From positions 186,001-250,000 of the forward strand of contig JAWKOD010000002.1 of the NCBI GenBank assembly GCA_041391385.1: a DNA stretch of 64,000 bases, written 5' to 3'. Positions 1 to 9,354 of this stretch are shown here, one piece after another. The translations under genes were made by a program, and so were the position numbers. The first letter of the stretch is position 1. Each line of letters starts with the position of its first letter. The notes below the pieces were generated by a model, which saw only the letters and a list, made by a program, of their open reading frames with translations, did not search any database and was not told where the DNA came from. This DNA comes from CANIGN01 sp041391385 (GTDB lineage: Bacteria; Bdellovibrionota; UBA2428).

Positions 1-290
1 TAAAAATAAGAGCCGATCGCAATGCTCAGGAGCTGATTGACTTACATTTAAGTTTACTCCGCGAAACTTACCCCGAAGAGCGTGCAGAGTTTGCTTTTAG
101 AAAATTCTTAGCGTGGTACGCAGCGGGCTACCCCGGGGCAAAAGAGTTTAGAAAATTTGTATTCACCACCGAAGAGTTTCCTCGCATTGTAGAGAGAACA
201 GTGCAGTTTTTTGAAGGCGTTAAGCTCTTAGGTGCCAAAGGCGAAGAGCAACGCGAAAACGATCCACTCTTCTCATCCGGCCACGGCTAA
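1..290 (+). CDS. tRNA-dihydrouridine synthase, C-terminal part (5' truncated by window edge)
   Basis: Reading from base 3, the frame is open to a TAA at 288-290 and gives 95 residues. They contain the motif FRKFLAWYAAGYPGAKEFRK followed by a helical tail. That is the conserved C-terminal helical domain of Dus/NifR3-type FMN-dependent tRNA-dihydrouridine synthases, which reduce uridines in the tRNA D-loop. The catalytic TIM barrel lies outside the window, so which Dus subtype this is cannot be told. The stop codon overlaps the first copy of a dispersed repeat. Confidence 0.8.
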   Translation, partial: KIRADRNAQELIDLHLSLLRETYPEERAEFAFRKFLAWYAAGYPGAKEFRKFVFTTEEFPRIVERTVQFFEGVKLLGAKGEEQRENDPLFSSGHG

Positions 291-332
291 AAGGCGTCAG
301 AGACCTTTTGGGCTAGCCCCCGCTACCTTTTT
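288..332 (+). repeat. Dispersed stop-codon repeat, copy 1
   Basis: The sequence starts in the stop codon of the dus fragment (TAAAAGGCGTCAGAGACC) and ends CCGCTACCTTTTT. Closely similar copies lie at 15798-15839 and, inverted, at 19554-19598; a degenerate one lies at 8904-8946. The AAAAGG and CCTTTT words can pair, so it may act as a terminator. Confidence 0.75.
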
Positions 333-377
333 GACGTCTTAATAAAGTCTTTACAATAAATACCGATAAAAGGGGAG

Positions 378-3098
378 ATGAAGAAAAGACTCAGAAGGAT
401 TCTAAGTTCTTGGATTTTTTGGGGAGTTGGGGTTTTTCTATTTGTTATCGTAACTCTCGGCATCGCAGCTTTAAGTACTCCATTTAGCGAAGACGCTCTC
501 AAGATAGTACTTAAACAAGAAACATTTAAAGACATTGAGTTGAGTGAGCTTAGACTTAAGAAAAAACATTTCGATTTACTAAAATTAAAGTGGACCTTTG
601 AGTTAAGTGCGCATGTAGAAAAAATTTGGGGAATTCCGGTTAAAATTAAAAACCTCACTCTCGAAGGCACAAAAGGCCTTTGGTCTAAGGGCGAAGTTGA
701 ACGAGGAGTTCTTCGCTTTTCAGAAGAAGAAAAAATATTTAAAGGAGGCTTGGCCTTTAGTCGTGGGTCTAAGGCAAAGCTTACTTGGGATTTATCTAAT
801 TTAGAATTTGCGCTTGGAAGCATTGAAAAAAAGATTGGTGTTCCAGCTTATTTAAAAATCGAAAAAAAGACAGAAGAAAAGGTTTTAGCCGAGCTTCTTT
901 TTGATGGATTAAAAATCCCATTAGAACTTAGCTTTCTTGAAAATTCTTTTGTTGTTCAAATCCCCAAAACAACAATTCAAACACATAAGCAAAAGCTGCC
1001 ACTTGTCGCTCTTAGCGAAGTGCCGACTACCGGAGAGTGGACTTTCGCTTCGAGATTACAGTTTGCAGGGGATCTTTTAAGTGAAGCCACTTTTTTAGAG
1101 GTTAGCGATGCACTTATAAATGTTGCTGATGTGAGTTCTGATATTTTAAGAAACGGCAGAGGCGTAGGGGTATTAAATTTAAAACTAAGCTCTTCGGAAG
1201 GTCTCTTGAACGGCACTTTAAATTTGAATTTAGATAAAGCAACTTTTGAGTTGAACGAGGGACGCTACTTTAAAGTCGAGAGCGCGCCTTTTGAATTGTC
1301 AGCTAAGCTTGATCAAAACGCAGGAGACTTTAAAATTACCTCAGATCAAAGTTCATTTGTTGCTAACTTGAAGCGCAATGGTGATATATCAGGCACGCTA
1401 AAAGATTTTGATTTAAGCCTTATTCCAAATGCACAAAAAATATTTGGTGTTACACATAATGGAGCCGTTAGTGGCGCGGTGAGTGGCGAAATGCATGCGA
1501 AACTTATTTCTGGGCTATTGGGATCTAAGAGTATTGAGCTCGAATCAATTCGAGCAGAAAAGGCGAGCCTTGCCTTGGAGAATTACAAATTTCCTCTTTT
1601 AGTAATATCTGGAAAAAGCACCTTTGAGGGCAGCTTTGATTTTAGTAACAAAAAGAAAAGTCTAAAAGGTGATTTCGATTTTACAAAATCACGCCTTTCT
1701 ATGGGCTCTCTTTATGAGAAAAAATCAGGCGATGAACTCTATGTGCGCACAACTGCGGAGTATGTGAATAACTCTTGGAAAACTTTTCAAATGGAAAGCG
1801 TAGTTGATGGGCAGAGAGTTCATTTAAAGAAAGATTCAAGTTCGGTTGTTATCCAGTTTCCAAACACGATAAAGGGCCCGGGGGAATCAATACTTTCTGG
1901 ATCTGTAACCTACGCCCTTTGTGAAGATAAATTGTGCGAGGATTTTGAACCCACAGCCTATAATTTAAGAGTTTCAGATTACTCAAGTCACTTGGCGTTT
2001 TTAAATGAACTTAAGATTTCTGGAAATGTATCTAAAAAAGGCGAAAAAATTGAGGCAAAAGATTTAACTTTAAGATGGCCCTCAGGGGATAGTCTTGTAG
2101 TAGATGGAAAACTGGATAAATTTAAAACGCTCGATTTAAAAATAAAAGGTGATTTTGATTTTAAAAACATAGCATTTTCAAATCCCTTTTTATTCTTTAA
2201 AGAGATGCCCGTTCAAAAAGGGAACCTAGAGCTTGCGATGAATCTAAAGCGAGACAATACGTTGTGGAACTTTATTGCGAGTGCTGACATCGAGGATAAA
2301 GCGCTTCATTTTGATCGTTTATCTATAAAACAAAGTTCACAGGATAAAGAGAACAATTCTTCATACGAGGGTCGGGCTCAAATTGATTTAGAGCCGTATC
2401 TTTTAAGAAACGAAGCTATAACCTTAACTTCAACGCTCAAAAACTCAGGAGATCTAGCAGCTTTTCAGGGATTGCTCATGAGAGGGCGCTTTGATGCTGA
2501 GCTTGTGCTTGCAACATCAGGGCTTAATCCTGAAGAGCTTTTAAAGCGCTTTAAGTTGAGAGCGTCAGGAGATGCAGAATTAGAGCAACTCCCCATTACT
2601 TTACTTATTTCTCAGGGACTTAAGTCTTACGCTAAAGAAAGACAAAAGGCTTCTGCGCGTAGTCTGGCCAAATGTTATCCGCAAAAATTGAGGGGCAAAT
2701 TTGATTTTGATTACAGCGAAGGTAAGTGGAATCTTGCTCCCAGCGCCTTTCAGGGAGTGGATCGCGACTCAATCGTAAAAATTCAAGGAGTCTTGGGTGA
2801 CCTAAGCTCTGTTAACCTCATCTCACACTATCTGCCCGGGCCAAAGTGTGATGCTGAGCTAGCCGCCTGCTTGGGGGATGCTTTTCCTAAGGGCGGGATG
2901 TCATTCGAAATTACAGGTGCCTTTAAAGATCCCGAGACAGATCTCGATTTTGCTTTTATAGATCAGAGTCTGGAGAGATGTCGTGAGATCGAAGCTAGGA
3001 GAGAAGTTGCCTCAGATACCGCGGTTGATAAACGCGATCAGCGTGCACGAATCCAAGAACTCAAAGACTTTTACAACTCTCGTAACCTCTCTCGTTGA
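378..3098 (+). CDS. Large AsmA/YdbH-like envelope protein
   Basis: This 906-residue protein has one N-terminal membrane anchor (about residues 12-32). The long remainder is rich in short alternating beta segments, such as 'LNLKLSSSEGLLNGTLNLNL' and repeated 'GDFDF' stretches. That architecture is typical of AsmA/YdbH/TamB-like proteins, whose periplasmic beta-groove is thought to help lipid or outer-membrane traffic. The family call rests on architecture and composition only, since no single diagnostic motif was seen. The start ATG at 378 follows AAAAGGGGAG, a good ribosome binding site. Its 3' end overlaps mutY, suggesting co-transcription. Confidence 0.6.
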   Translation: MKKRLRRILSSWIFWGVGVFLFVIVTLGIAALSTPFSEDALKIVLKQETFKDIELSELRLKKKHFDLLKLKWTFELSAHVEKIWGIPVKIKNLTLEGTKGLWSKGEVERGVLRFSEEEKIFKGGLAFSRGSKAKLTWDLSNLEFALGSIEKKIGVPAYLKIEKKTEEKVLAELLFDGLKIPLELSFLENSFVVQIPKTTIQTHKQKLPLVALSEVPTTGEWTFASRLQFAGDLLSEATFLEVSDALINVADVSSDILRNGRGVGVLNLKLSSSEGLLNGTLNLNLDKATFELNEGRYFKVESAPFELSAKLDQNAGDFKITSDQSSFVANLKRNGDISGTLKDFDLSLIPNAQKIFGVTHNGAVSGAVSGEMHAKLISGLLGSKSIELESIRAEKASLALENYKFPLLVISGKSTFEGSFDFSNKKKSLKGDFDFTKSRLSMGSLYEKKSGDELYVRTTAEYVNNSWKTFQMESVVDGQRVHLKKDSSSVVIQFPNTIKGPGESILSGSVTYALCEDKLCEDFEPTAYNLRVSDYSSHLAFLNELKISGNVSKKGEKIEAKDLTLRWPSGDSLVVDGKLDKFKTLDLKIKGDFDFKNIAFSNPFLFFKEMPVQKGNLELAMNLKRDNTLWNFIASADIEDKALHFDRLSIKQSSQDKENNSSYEGRAQIDLEPYLLRNEAITLTSTLKNSGDLAAFQGLLMRGRFDAELVLATSGLNPEELLKRFKLRASGDAELEQLPITLLISQGLKSYAKERQKASARSLAKCYPQKLRGKFDFDYSEGKWNLAPSAFQGVDRDSIVKIQGVLGDLSSVNLISHYLPGPKCDAELAACLGDAFPKGGMSFEITGAFKDPETDLDFAFIDQSLERCREIEARREVASDTAVDKRDQRARIQELKDFYNSRNLSR

Positions 3099-4095
3099 TT
3101 GGTTTCAAGTGGCAGCTCGTCCACTCCCGTGGCGTAAGAAAAACCCAAACCCATATGAAATTTGGATTTCTGAGATTATGTCTCAGCAAAGCACTCTTAA
3201 GATGATGCTTCCTTTTTTTGAAAGGTGGATGATACGTTTTCCAACGGTAGAGTCTCTTGCAAGTGCACCCCAAGAAGAGCTGCTTAAGCATTGGGAAGGC
3301 TTGGGCTATTACTCTCGGGCACGCAACATTCATGCGAGTGCAAAAATTCTTGCAAAAAAATTTCCTCAAACACCCACAGAGCTCATCCAACTTCCAGGTA
3401 TTGGTCCTTATACAGCGGCAGCTATTGCATCGATTTCTTTTGACTATCCTGCGGTGCCTGTAGATGGAAATGTTACGCGTGTTCTGTCTCGCTATTTGGG
3501 AATTAAAAATCCCTATGGCGAAAAAAAAGATTTGCAGAGCATTTTAAAAGCCGCCGATGAAATTGCATCCTACGTCCCCGAGTTTAGCCGAGGAACGCTT
3601 TCTCAGGCCTTGATGGAATTAGGCGCTCTGGTGTGCAAACCCGGCTCACAGGCACGATGCTTTGAGTGCCCCATCAAAAAGAACTGTATTGCTGCAATAA
3701 ACAAAGAAGTAGCCGAATTACCCTATCCAAAGCTTCGGCCAGAGATGAAGAAGCTCTCAAGGCTTTTACTTTTGTACCGCAATTCAAGGGGCGAAGTTTT
3801 ACTCCGGAAAAGACCCGAATCTGGGGTTCTAGGGGGGCAGTGGGAGATCCCCTATTTAGACCTCGATATGACTTCAGCTGGGCTGCAGAGGCTCTTTGGC
3901 CCTCACTTTGAGCTCCATTTTCCCCTTAAACACACAATTATGAGTAGCTCTTATACCCTTTGGCCCATAGAGTTAGGGCGAGGTCCACGGGTACTGCCTT
4001 CTGAGCATTGTTACTATAAGGAGGGCTTTCAGGGCGTATTGAGCACGGCAACTCGTAAGTTCCTTCATAAATCCAATAAGAAATCTATTGATTAG
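3043..4095 (+). CDS. mutY: A/G-specific adenine DNA glycosylase MutY
   Basis: MutY removes adenine mispaired with 8-oxoguanine in base excision repair. The HhH glycosylase domain has the catalytic Glu in WISEIMSQQS, the helix-hairpin-helix LPGIGPYTAAA and the catalytic Asp in PVDGNVTRVLSR. It is followed by a four-Cys iron-sulfur motif and a C-terminal NUDIX-like 8-oxoG recognition domain (VLLRKRPESGVLGGQWEIP). The Cys spacing is C-X7-C-X2-C-X5-C, one residue longer in the first gap than the usual X6. I chose GTG 3043 because it gives a normal MutY N-terminus; an in-frame GTG at 2983 is also possible. Either start overlaps the end of the upstream gene. Confidence 0.92.
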   Translation: MHESKNSKTFTTLVTSLVDWFQVAARPLPWRKKNPNPYEIWISEIMSQQSTLKMMLPFFERWMIRFPTVESLASAPQEELLKHWEGLGYYSRARNIHASAKILAKKFPQTPTELIQLPGIGPYTAAAIASISFDYPAVPVDGNVTRVLSRYLGIKNPYGEKKDLQSILKAADEIASYVPEFSRGTLSQALMELGALVCKPGSQARCFECPIKKNCIAAINKEVAELPYPKLRPEMKKLSRLLLLYRNSRGEVLLRKRPESGVLGGQWEIPYLDLDMTSAGLQRLFGPHFELHFPLKHTIMSSSYTLWPIELGRGPRVLPSEHCYYKEGFQGVLSTATRKFLHKSNKKSID

Positions 4096-4125
4096 CGGGG
4101 CCTACCAAGGCATAAAGATTCAACT

Positions 4126-4347
4126 ATGGCTCGTGTTTGTAAAATTACTGGAAAAAAACCTCTTGTAGGAAACAACGTTTCTCACTCAAACCGTAAGACA
4201 AAAATGCGCCAGCTTCCTAATCTTCGATCAAAAAGAATCTTTGATGAGAGCACTGGAACTTGGGTGACTCTTAAAGTTTCTGCTTCGGCGTTGAGAAATA
4301 TTACAAAGCTTGGCCTTAAAGCTGCTCTCGCGCAGTCAAAGCTCTAA
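4126..4347 (+). CDS. rpmB: 50S ribosomal protein L28
   Basis: The 73-residue protein MARVCKITGKKPLVGNN... has the conserved L28 N-terminus, then SHSNRKTKMRQLPNLRSKRI and the C-terminal ALRNITKLGLKAAL stretch. It is a structural protein of the large ribosomal subunit. It retains only one of the N-terminal cysteines found in zinc-binding forms, so it looks like a zinc-free type. It lies 30 bp downstream of mutY on the same strand; rpmG is not adjacent here. Full length, with no anomalies. Confidence 0.95.
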   Translation: MARVCKITGKKPLVGNNVSHSNRKTKMRQLPNLRSKRIFDESTGTWVTLKVSASALRNITKLGLKAALAQSKL

Positions 4348-4362
4348 GTTTTAATAAATAGA

Positions 4363-5136
4363 TTATTTTTGATTAGAGGCTTTTGTTAAGAGCCCGTCCA
4401 TTTTTTCAAAAAAGTATTTTCCTGTTTCAAACTGCATTTTGCTTGATCGAAGGCGTTTAAGTCTTAAGAGAAGAGTTTTATCTAGGCCTTGTTTTTCAAG
4501 TCGACGATCGATACCCGCAAGAAGCTCATTTGTTATATAAAATTTTTCAAAATCTTTACTTGTGCAAGCTTTGTAATCTGGCGCAAAGCCGCTGACTTCA
4601 CTCTCGGAGCTAATGAGAAGGCTGACAAAATCCTCAGTGTCTTCAAAAAAATATTCACTTGCTAGGCCGATAATGTCGAGACGATTCTTATCGTCCATAC
4701 ATGGGATTAAGAGAAAAAAACTTCGCATTGCTTTTTTACGATCGCGCAGGGATATTTTTTTGTTTTTAAAGTCGTCTAGGAGCGAGTCCAAAAGAGGAGC
4801 TTCTTTTCCCGAGCAACGATCAAAGTAAATATCTTGTGCCGCTAGAACTGCAACGATTTCGAGGGGGCGAAGCTTCCAATCAAAGTCGGTCCAGTTTTTT
4901 GTTTTAGTTCTTAGAATGAGTTCCGTGGCTTTATCTTTTTGTGCTGGGACCTTTTCTCCGAGAGTGAGTTTTTCGGATCGTTTAAAAGCGGTGCTAAGAG
5001 ATTTAAGTGGCTCTTTAAGATCAGAGAACGCGCATTTTTTAGATTCTGAGAAGCTTCTTGTCGCAAAAGCGCTCTCGGGATTTGCAAAACTAAGAAGGCA
5101 TAGCAGTGTCAAATGCTGTAATTTAACGGCCCCCAT
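4363..5136 (-). CDS. Secreted protein of unknown function
   Basis: This 257-residue protein has a clear Sec signal peptide (LTLLCLLSFANPESAFA, cleavage after about residue 25). The mature part is mostly alpha-helical and charged, with a few cysteines (KKCAF, DRCSG, IPCMD, KACTS) that could form periplasmic disulfides. I do not recognise the family. It is convergent with rpmB, whose stop is only 15 bp away, and divergent from the coiled-coil protein at 5.3 kb. Composition and coding signal look genuine, but no function can be assigned. Confidence 0.7.
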   Translation of the reverse strand: MGAVKLQHLTLLCLLSFANPESAFATRSFSESKKCAFSDLKEPLKSLSTAFKRSEKLTLGEKVPAQKDKATELILRTKTKNWTDFDWKLRPLEIVAVLAAQDIYFDRCSGKEAPLLDSLLDDFKNKKISLRDRKKAMRSFFLLIPCMDDKNRLDIIGLASEYFFEDTEDFVSLLISSESEVSGFAPDYKACTSKDFEKFYITNELLAGIDRRLEKQGLDKTLLLRLKRLRSSKMQFETGKYFFEKMDGLLTKASNQK

Positions 5137-5298
5137 AACTCTATTGTGAGTCCATGAGGCCTTAGCAACAAGTCTAAAGTGAAGATTTCGTTAAGCGCGC
5201 ATGAATTCTCTGCAGGTGTATAAACTTTATACAAGTATCGAGCACTTTTCGGCCTCTTTTTAATCAATATATTTGAATTTATGCCCGAAAATAACAAT

Positions 5299-7377
5299 AT
5301 GAAGAACTTTCTAACAATTCTTGCTTTTAGCTTTTTATTTTGCGGAACTGCTCGAGCTGCGAATGCTACGAGTGATACGCATACTGGGGAGGGTCAAAGT
5401 GGAGATAGGCCAGAAGTTGCAAATAGAACAGGAGTCTCTGCTCTTCAATCAGAACTTGTTTATCAATCTGTTTCTGAAATTGGAACTTGCGAGCATCCAA
5501 ATTTAGAGCCTGGAGACAAAACTCTTACTTATAATTTAAAAACACCACTCTACTCACAGATTAGAAAATATATTGAAGATTCTGAAAAAGCGATTAAGGC
5601 AGGAAGCACGCCTCAGGAGCCTTTGGGGGCTGAAGCCTTGCAAGAGATGTTCGCAGTCCGCTATGGATTTTCTTCTTTCGAGGAATTAGGTAATGCGCCA
5701 AATGCAGATGGATTGTCAGAGGCAGTTAAAAAGTTATCAGCCTTTTATGCAAACGCTTTTGCATTGGCAAAAGAGCGCTTAGGAGATGGGAATTATTCCC
5801 AAACTATTATCGCAGATAAGATACTTAAAGCGGGAACGAGTAAGAGTACTGATCCACGTGTAATAGATAAAGCATTTTTATCTCTTTACGATCTTCTAGA
5901 TCCAATCGATGCTTTTTCAGCGGCGTCTGTTTCAGACATAGATGATGCAGAGGAAACTTTGCTTGGTTGGATTAAGACATGTAAGAGCGGGACTTTGGGA
6001 GATCAAGATAAAGTAGGTGATGTAGCTGCTGAGAAAGTAGCGGATAGAGAAATAGCAAAGGCCGACAAGGCTATAGCTGATGCTTCGGCTGGTGCTGAAG
6101 CACTTAAACCTGAAGAGGCTAAAGCGCATGTAGATGCTCTACAAGCTGCGAAGAACGCATTACCCGAAAGTTCTCCAAAGCAAAAAGAGCTAGAGGCAAA
6201 AATAGCCGCTCTAAACAAGGCGAGTGGTCAGGAAACTGCAACAGCAGCATCTGAGCCAGAGAGTGCCGCAACTCAGTTAGCGGCAAGTTTATTGTCTGAC
6301 TCCGTTGATGATCAAGGGAATCGTATCGGCCCGGATGGAGAGCTATTAGCGGGAAATCCACGTGACGAAGCTCCAGTGATTAATAAAGATCCTAGTGAAA
6401 TTACAGATAAGGATCTGGAACGTCTTGAAGAAGAGAGAAAACTTCTTAAAGCACAACAAGTAGAAAGCGAAGCTAAAGCCAAGAGATTATCTGCTGAATT
6501 AAAGAAATTTACAAATGATAATATTGATGGCAAAGAAACTGCGCTAACTTTCGAAGAAGCTAAGCAGAAACAGGGCGAGTTAATAGCGGAAAGAGAAAAG
6601 ATAGAATCTATTAAGGAGTTAGAGGCTCGGGCTGATGCTCTGGAGCTTTCGAGGAAGGTAGCTTCAGCAAGAGAAATTTCTACTAATTTAAATTCAAGAA
6701 ATGGAAGTCGTTTGGTAGCAGAGGCAACACCAGAAAAAATTGCGGCATATAAAGCTGAGGCTGCGGATTTGACTGTGAGACAAAAGGAATTGAAGGTTGC
6801 TGAAGCTGCTTTGGCTGTTGCACAGAAAAAGGTTACAGCTAATCCAAGTCTGCAAACTAACATTGATGAGCGAAATAAGGCTCAAGTTGCTGTGGATCAG
6901 GCAAGAATTGCGCATCAAAAGGCTAAGTCAGCTAGTGACGAGCTTGCCCGTGTGACTGATTTTGCAAAAAAAGTTGATCAGATAAATAAAAAGGTAGCTG
7001 AGTTGGATGCTAACAAACAAGTTTTACCAAAAGTAAATGTTGATTTAAATGATGAGCAAGCTGTTTATGCTCATATAGCTCAGAGGAATCCTGCTTTGTT
7101 TAATCAAACGGAAGAAGAGGGTAACCCTGCTTTAATCTACGAACCAAGAGATGCTGCTTCTAAAGAACAAATAAAAAAACTGACTCGAGCGCTAAGTACA
7201 GAGGTTCGTACGAGCGCCTTTATTCAAAGCATCCTGGAGAAGAAAACACCTTTTAGTGTTTTTGATAGCAGCAAAATAAAGTTAGGCAGTAATGGTCAAT
7301 ATGATTTGAGTGGACTTAGTCCTGTTGAAAAACAAAGGTTTTATATTGAATTCTCTAAATGGAAATATAAGCCGTAA
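5299..7377 (+). CDS. Secreted alanine/lysine-rich coiled-coil protein
   Basis: The protein begins MKNFLTILAFSFLFCGTARA, a good signal peptide, if translation starts at ATG 5299. An in-frame ATG at 5281 would add six polar residues. The mature region is about 670 residues: a globular N-terminal part (to about 230), then long heptad-like Ala/Lys/Glu-rich stretches (about 240-560) predicted to form coiled coils, and a short C-terminal segment ending SPVEKQRFYIEFSKWKYKP. It is probably periplasmic or on the cell surface. The family is unknown. A strong terminator follows the stop codon. Confidence 0.75.
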   Translation: MKNFLTILAFSFLFCGTARAANATSDTHTGEGQSGDRPEVANRTGVSALQSELVYQSVSEIGTCEHPNLEPGDKTLTYNLKTPLYSQIRKYIEDSEKAIKAGSTPQEPLGAEALQEMFAVRYGFSSFEELGNAPNADGLSEAVKKLSAFYANAFALAKERLGDGNYSQTIIADKILKAGTSKSTDPRVIDKAFLSLYDLLDPIDAFSAASVSDIDDAEETLLGWIKTCKSGTLGDQDKVGDVAAEKVADREIAKADKAIADASAGAEALKPEEAKAHVDALQAAKNALPESSPKQKELEAKIAALNKASGQETATAASEPESAATQLAASLLSDSVDDQGNRIGPDGELLAGNPRDEAPVINKDPSEITDKDLERLEEERKLLKAQQVESEAKAKRLSAELKKFTNDNIDGKETALTFEEAKQKQGELIAEREKIESIKELEARADALELSRKVASAREISTNLNSRNGSRLVAEATPEKIAAYKAEAADLTVRQKELKVAEAALAVAQKKVTANPSLQTNIDERNKAQVAVDQARIAHQKAKSASDELARVTDFAKKVDQINKKVAELDANKQVLPKVNVDLNDEQAVYAHIAQRNPALFNQTEEEGNPALIYEPRDAASKEQIKKLTRALSTEVRTSAFIQSILEKKTPFSVFDSSKIKLGSNGQYDLSGLSPVEKQRFYIEFSKWKYKP

Positions 7378-7409
7378 ATCACTGCACCCTTAACCCAATC
7401 TTAACATTA

Positions 7410-7441
7410 GGGGACGATTCTCTGACGAGGATCGTCCCTTT
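7410..7441 (+). terminator. Rho-independent terminator after the coiled-coil gene
   Basis: GGGGACGAT at 7410-7418 pairs with ATCGTCCC at 7431-7438 and is followed by TTT. It lies 33 bp after the stop codon at 7377. Confidence 0.75.
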
Positions 7442-7472
7442 AGCATTTGAGGTATTGGGTCGATAAGACACT

Positions 7473-7709
7473 GTGAGTGTAAATAACGAAGACAAGCTTT
7501 GGGAGCAGGTATTTGAGGTGCTGGGGAGCGACGATCGCCTAAAGCGCTTTTTGCGTATCCCTCGCCATGAAGTGGTGGGTTTTATGAAAGCTCATGGGAC
7601 TGACTTATCTGAAAAAATCTTTATTCTTTTTCGACTTATCGAAAAAGGCTACCAGCCGAGGCCACTCGTCTTGTTTTGCATTGGGGTGATTACAAAGCCT
7701 TTGCCTTGA
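7473..7709 (+). CDS. Small hypothetical protein upstream of CpaF-like ATPase
   Basis: A GTG-initiated frame encodes 78 residues (MSVNNEDKLWEQVFEVLG...). It is predicted helical, with a basic/aromatic middle (RLKRFLRIPRHEVVGFMKAHG) and no signal peptide or membrane segment. Amino-acid composition is protein-like and it sits between a terminator and the ATPase gene on the same strand, so it may be the first gene of that transcript. I do not recognise it. The start codon is weakly supported because no clear ribosome binding site is seen. Confidence 0.45.
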   Translation: MSVNNEDKLWEQVFEVLGSDDRLKRFLRIPRHEVVGFMKAHGTDLSEKIFILFRLIEKGYQPRPLVLFCIGVITKPLP

Positions 7710-7789
7710 TTCTACATATGGTGCGCTCAGTGCGTATTTGGAAAATGGAATGTCTCAATCAAGAAGGCAGAAAGTGCCACGAGGTTTAA

Positions 7790-8896
7790 ATGGATAAGAA
7801 CAAAAGTATTTTTGAAGACTCGCTTTCGGAGTTTTTAAAACCCATAAAAGATTTGCTTGATGATGCCTCTGTTACGGAGGTTATGATCAACGGGGCTTTT
7901 GAAATTTTTTACGAAGTGAGCGGAAAAATTCACAAGAGCGAGTGTCAGTTTGAGAGCGAAGCCTCTCTCTTGGCTGCAGCCAGAAACATTTCTCAGTTTG
8001 TGGGTAAAGCTGTCACTGAGAATGAACCCATTGTAGATGCAAGACTTCCGGATGGAAGTCGTATTTGTATCGTTATTGCTCCGTGTGCAAAAAACGGAAC
8101 AACGATCGCTATAAGAAAATTTGCCAAAGAAAAACTTGGGCTCAAAGATTTAATACAATTTGGTGCCATGACTGCCGAGATGGCGCGCTTTTTAGATGTT
8201 GCCACAGTACTTAAGAGAAACATTCTCGTAAGCGGTGGTACGGGTTCTGGTAAGACTACGTTGCTCAACGTTTTGGGCTCACGCATTCCTGGCAACGAGC
8301 GAACACTCATTATTGAAGACACGGCCGAGTTACAAATTAAAAGTAATCACGTTGTGCGTTTTGAAACAAAACCCAAAGACTTTGAAGGTAAGCACGAAGT
8401 TACTATTCGCGATTTAGTGCGAACAGCGCTACGTCTTCGCCCAGACCGAGTAATCGTGGGTGAGGTGAGGGGTTCTGAGGCTTTGGATCTTGTTCAAGCT
8501 ATGAACACGGGTCATGAAGGAAGTATGGGCACGGTGCACGCCAACAATCCTTATCAGGCGATGAACCGTCTTGAAACGCTTTGTATGTTAGGTGATTTAG
8601 GAGTTCCCGCGCAAGTTATTCGAAACCAAGTGGCAGAAGCTGTGCAACTTGTAGTTCAAGCAAACAGGTTACGAGATGGAAGTCGTAAGATTACCGCGAT
8701 TAGTGAAATATTGGGTCATGATGGAGACAAGTATCTCACACGTGATTTGTTCTTGTTTAAACAAACAGGGTGGAGTGCTGAGGGGAAGCTCATTGGCCAT
8801 CACGAGATTTGTGGAGAAGAACCCAGCTTCAAAGATATGATTATGTCTTCAGGCTTAAACTTCCCAATGCAAATGTTTCACAAAAAAGCCGCATAA
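7790..8896 (+). CDS. CpaF/TadA-type secretion ATPase
   Basis: The 368-residue cytoplasmic ATPase has an N-terminal domain with the family pattern VTEVMINGAFEIFYE. The core has Walker A GGTGSGKTTLLN, an Asp box (ERTLIIEDTAEL), Walker B (RPDRVIVGEVRGSEALD) and a His box (GHEGSMGTVHAN). Such hexameric ATPases power Tad/Flp pilus assembly or related type II/IV secretion. No tad pilus genes lie next to it, so it may be a stand-alone or unlinked component. A degenerate copy of the stop-codon repeat follows 8 bp after the stop. Confidence 0.88.
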   Translation: MDKNKSIFEDSLSEFLKPIKDLLDDASVTEVMINGAFEIFYEVSGKIHKSECQFESEASLLAAARNISQFVGKAVTENEPIVDARLPDGSRICIVIAPCAKNGTTIAIRKFAKEKLGLKDLIQFGAMTAEMARFLDVATVLKRNILVSGGTGSGKTTLLNVLGSRIPGNERTLIIEDTAELQIKSNHVVRFETKPKDFEGKHEVTIRDLVRTALRLRPDRVIVGEVRGSEALDLVQAMNTGHEGSMGTVHANNPYQAMNRLETLCMLGDLGVPAQVIRNQVAEAVQLVVQANRLRDGSRKITAISEILGHDGDKYLTRDLFLFKQTGWSAEGKLIGHHEICGEEPSFKDMIMSSGLNFPMQMFHKKAA

Positions 8897-8903
8897 ATAC
8901 TCC

Positions 8904-8946
8904 AAAAGGTACCTAGTTACTTTTTACCTGTACCCGCTACCTTTTT
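8904..8946 (+). repeat. Dispersed repeat, degenerate copy 4
   Basis: The element starts AAAAGGTACC and ends CCCGCTACCTTTTT, a tail identical to copy 1, but its left half is diverged. It begins 8 bp after the stop of the CpaF-like gene, again at a gene 3' end. Confidence 0.5.
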
Positions 8947-8982
8947 ACCCGCACTGTATACCTTTTCGTAACAGGTTATTGT

Positions 8983-9354
8983 TTACTCGCCAGTAGAGTA
9001 GGTCATTTCTAGCGTGGCAATTTTTTCTCTTAGCAATTTTTCTTTACGACGTTGTTCGTAAATGAGGCCTTCAGTTTCTTTGATAGCAGCTTCGGTATCT
9101 TTCCAGTTATCAAAGTACAGTCCCCTTCCAAGTTGTCTCAGTGTTGATTGATAGGAGTGAATTGAGAGTTGTGTATCTTCAAGGGCTTCTTCAGCTGCTT
9201 TGAGTGTTTGAATGGCGTTGACTTCAGAAACTATGGGATTAACGGGAGTAGCATTATTGTCCACATTGTCGGCTGTTGCTCTCGCTATATGTGGAGCGAG
9301 AGACAAGGTAAAAAGAAAAAATAAGTTATAAAAAAAGAAAGTTATTGTTCGCAT
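8983..9354 (-). CDS. Small secreted helical protein, unknown function
   Basis: The 123-residue product begins with a hydrophobic signal peptide (FFFYNLFFLFTLSLAPHIARA). The mature domain of about 95 residues has two helical stretches with heptad-like spacing (ALEDTQLSIHSYQSTLRQLG and EAAIKETEGLIYEQRRKEKLLREKIATLE), consistent with a small periplasmic coiled coil. It is transcribed toward the CpaF-like gene (convergent) and divergently from eno. I do not recognise the family. Confidence 0.65.
   Translation of the reverse strand: MRTITFFFYNLFFLFTLSLAPHIARATADNVDNNATPVNPIVSEVNAIQTLKAAEEALEDTQLSIHSYQSTLRQLGRGLYFDNWKDTEAAIKETEGLIYEQRRKEKLLREKIATLEMTYSTGE

Noticed and set aside
6312..6863. Long minus-strand open frame inside the coiled-coil gene
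   Set aside because: It is the shadow of an Ala/Lys/Glu-rich gene, with Leu/Ser/Ala-rich nonsense composition and no start signal.
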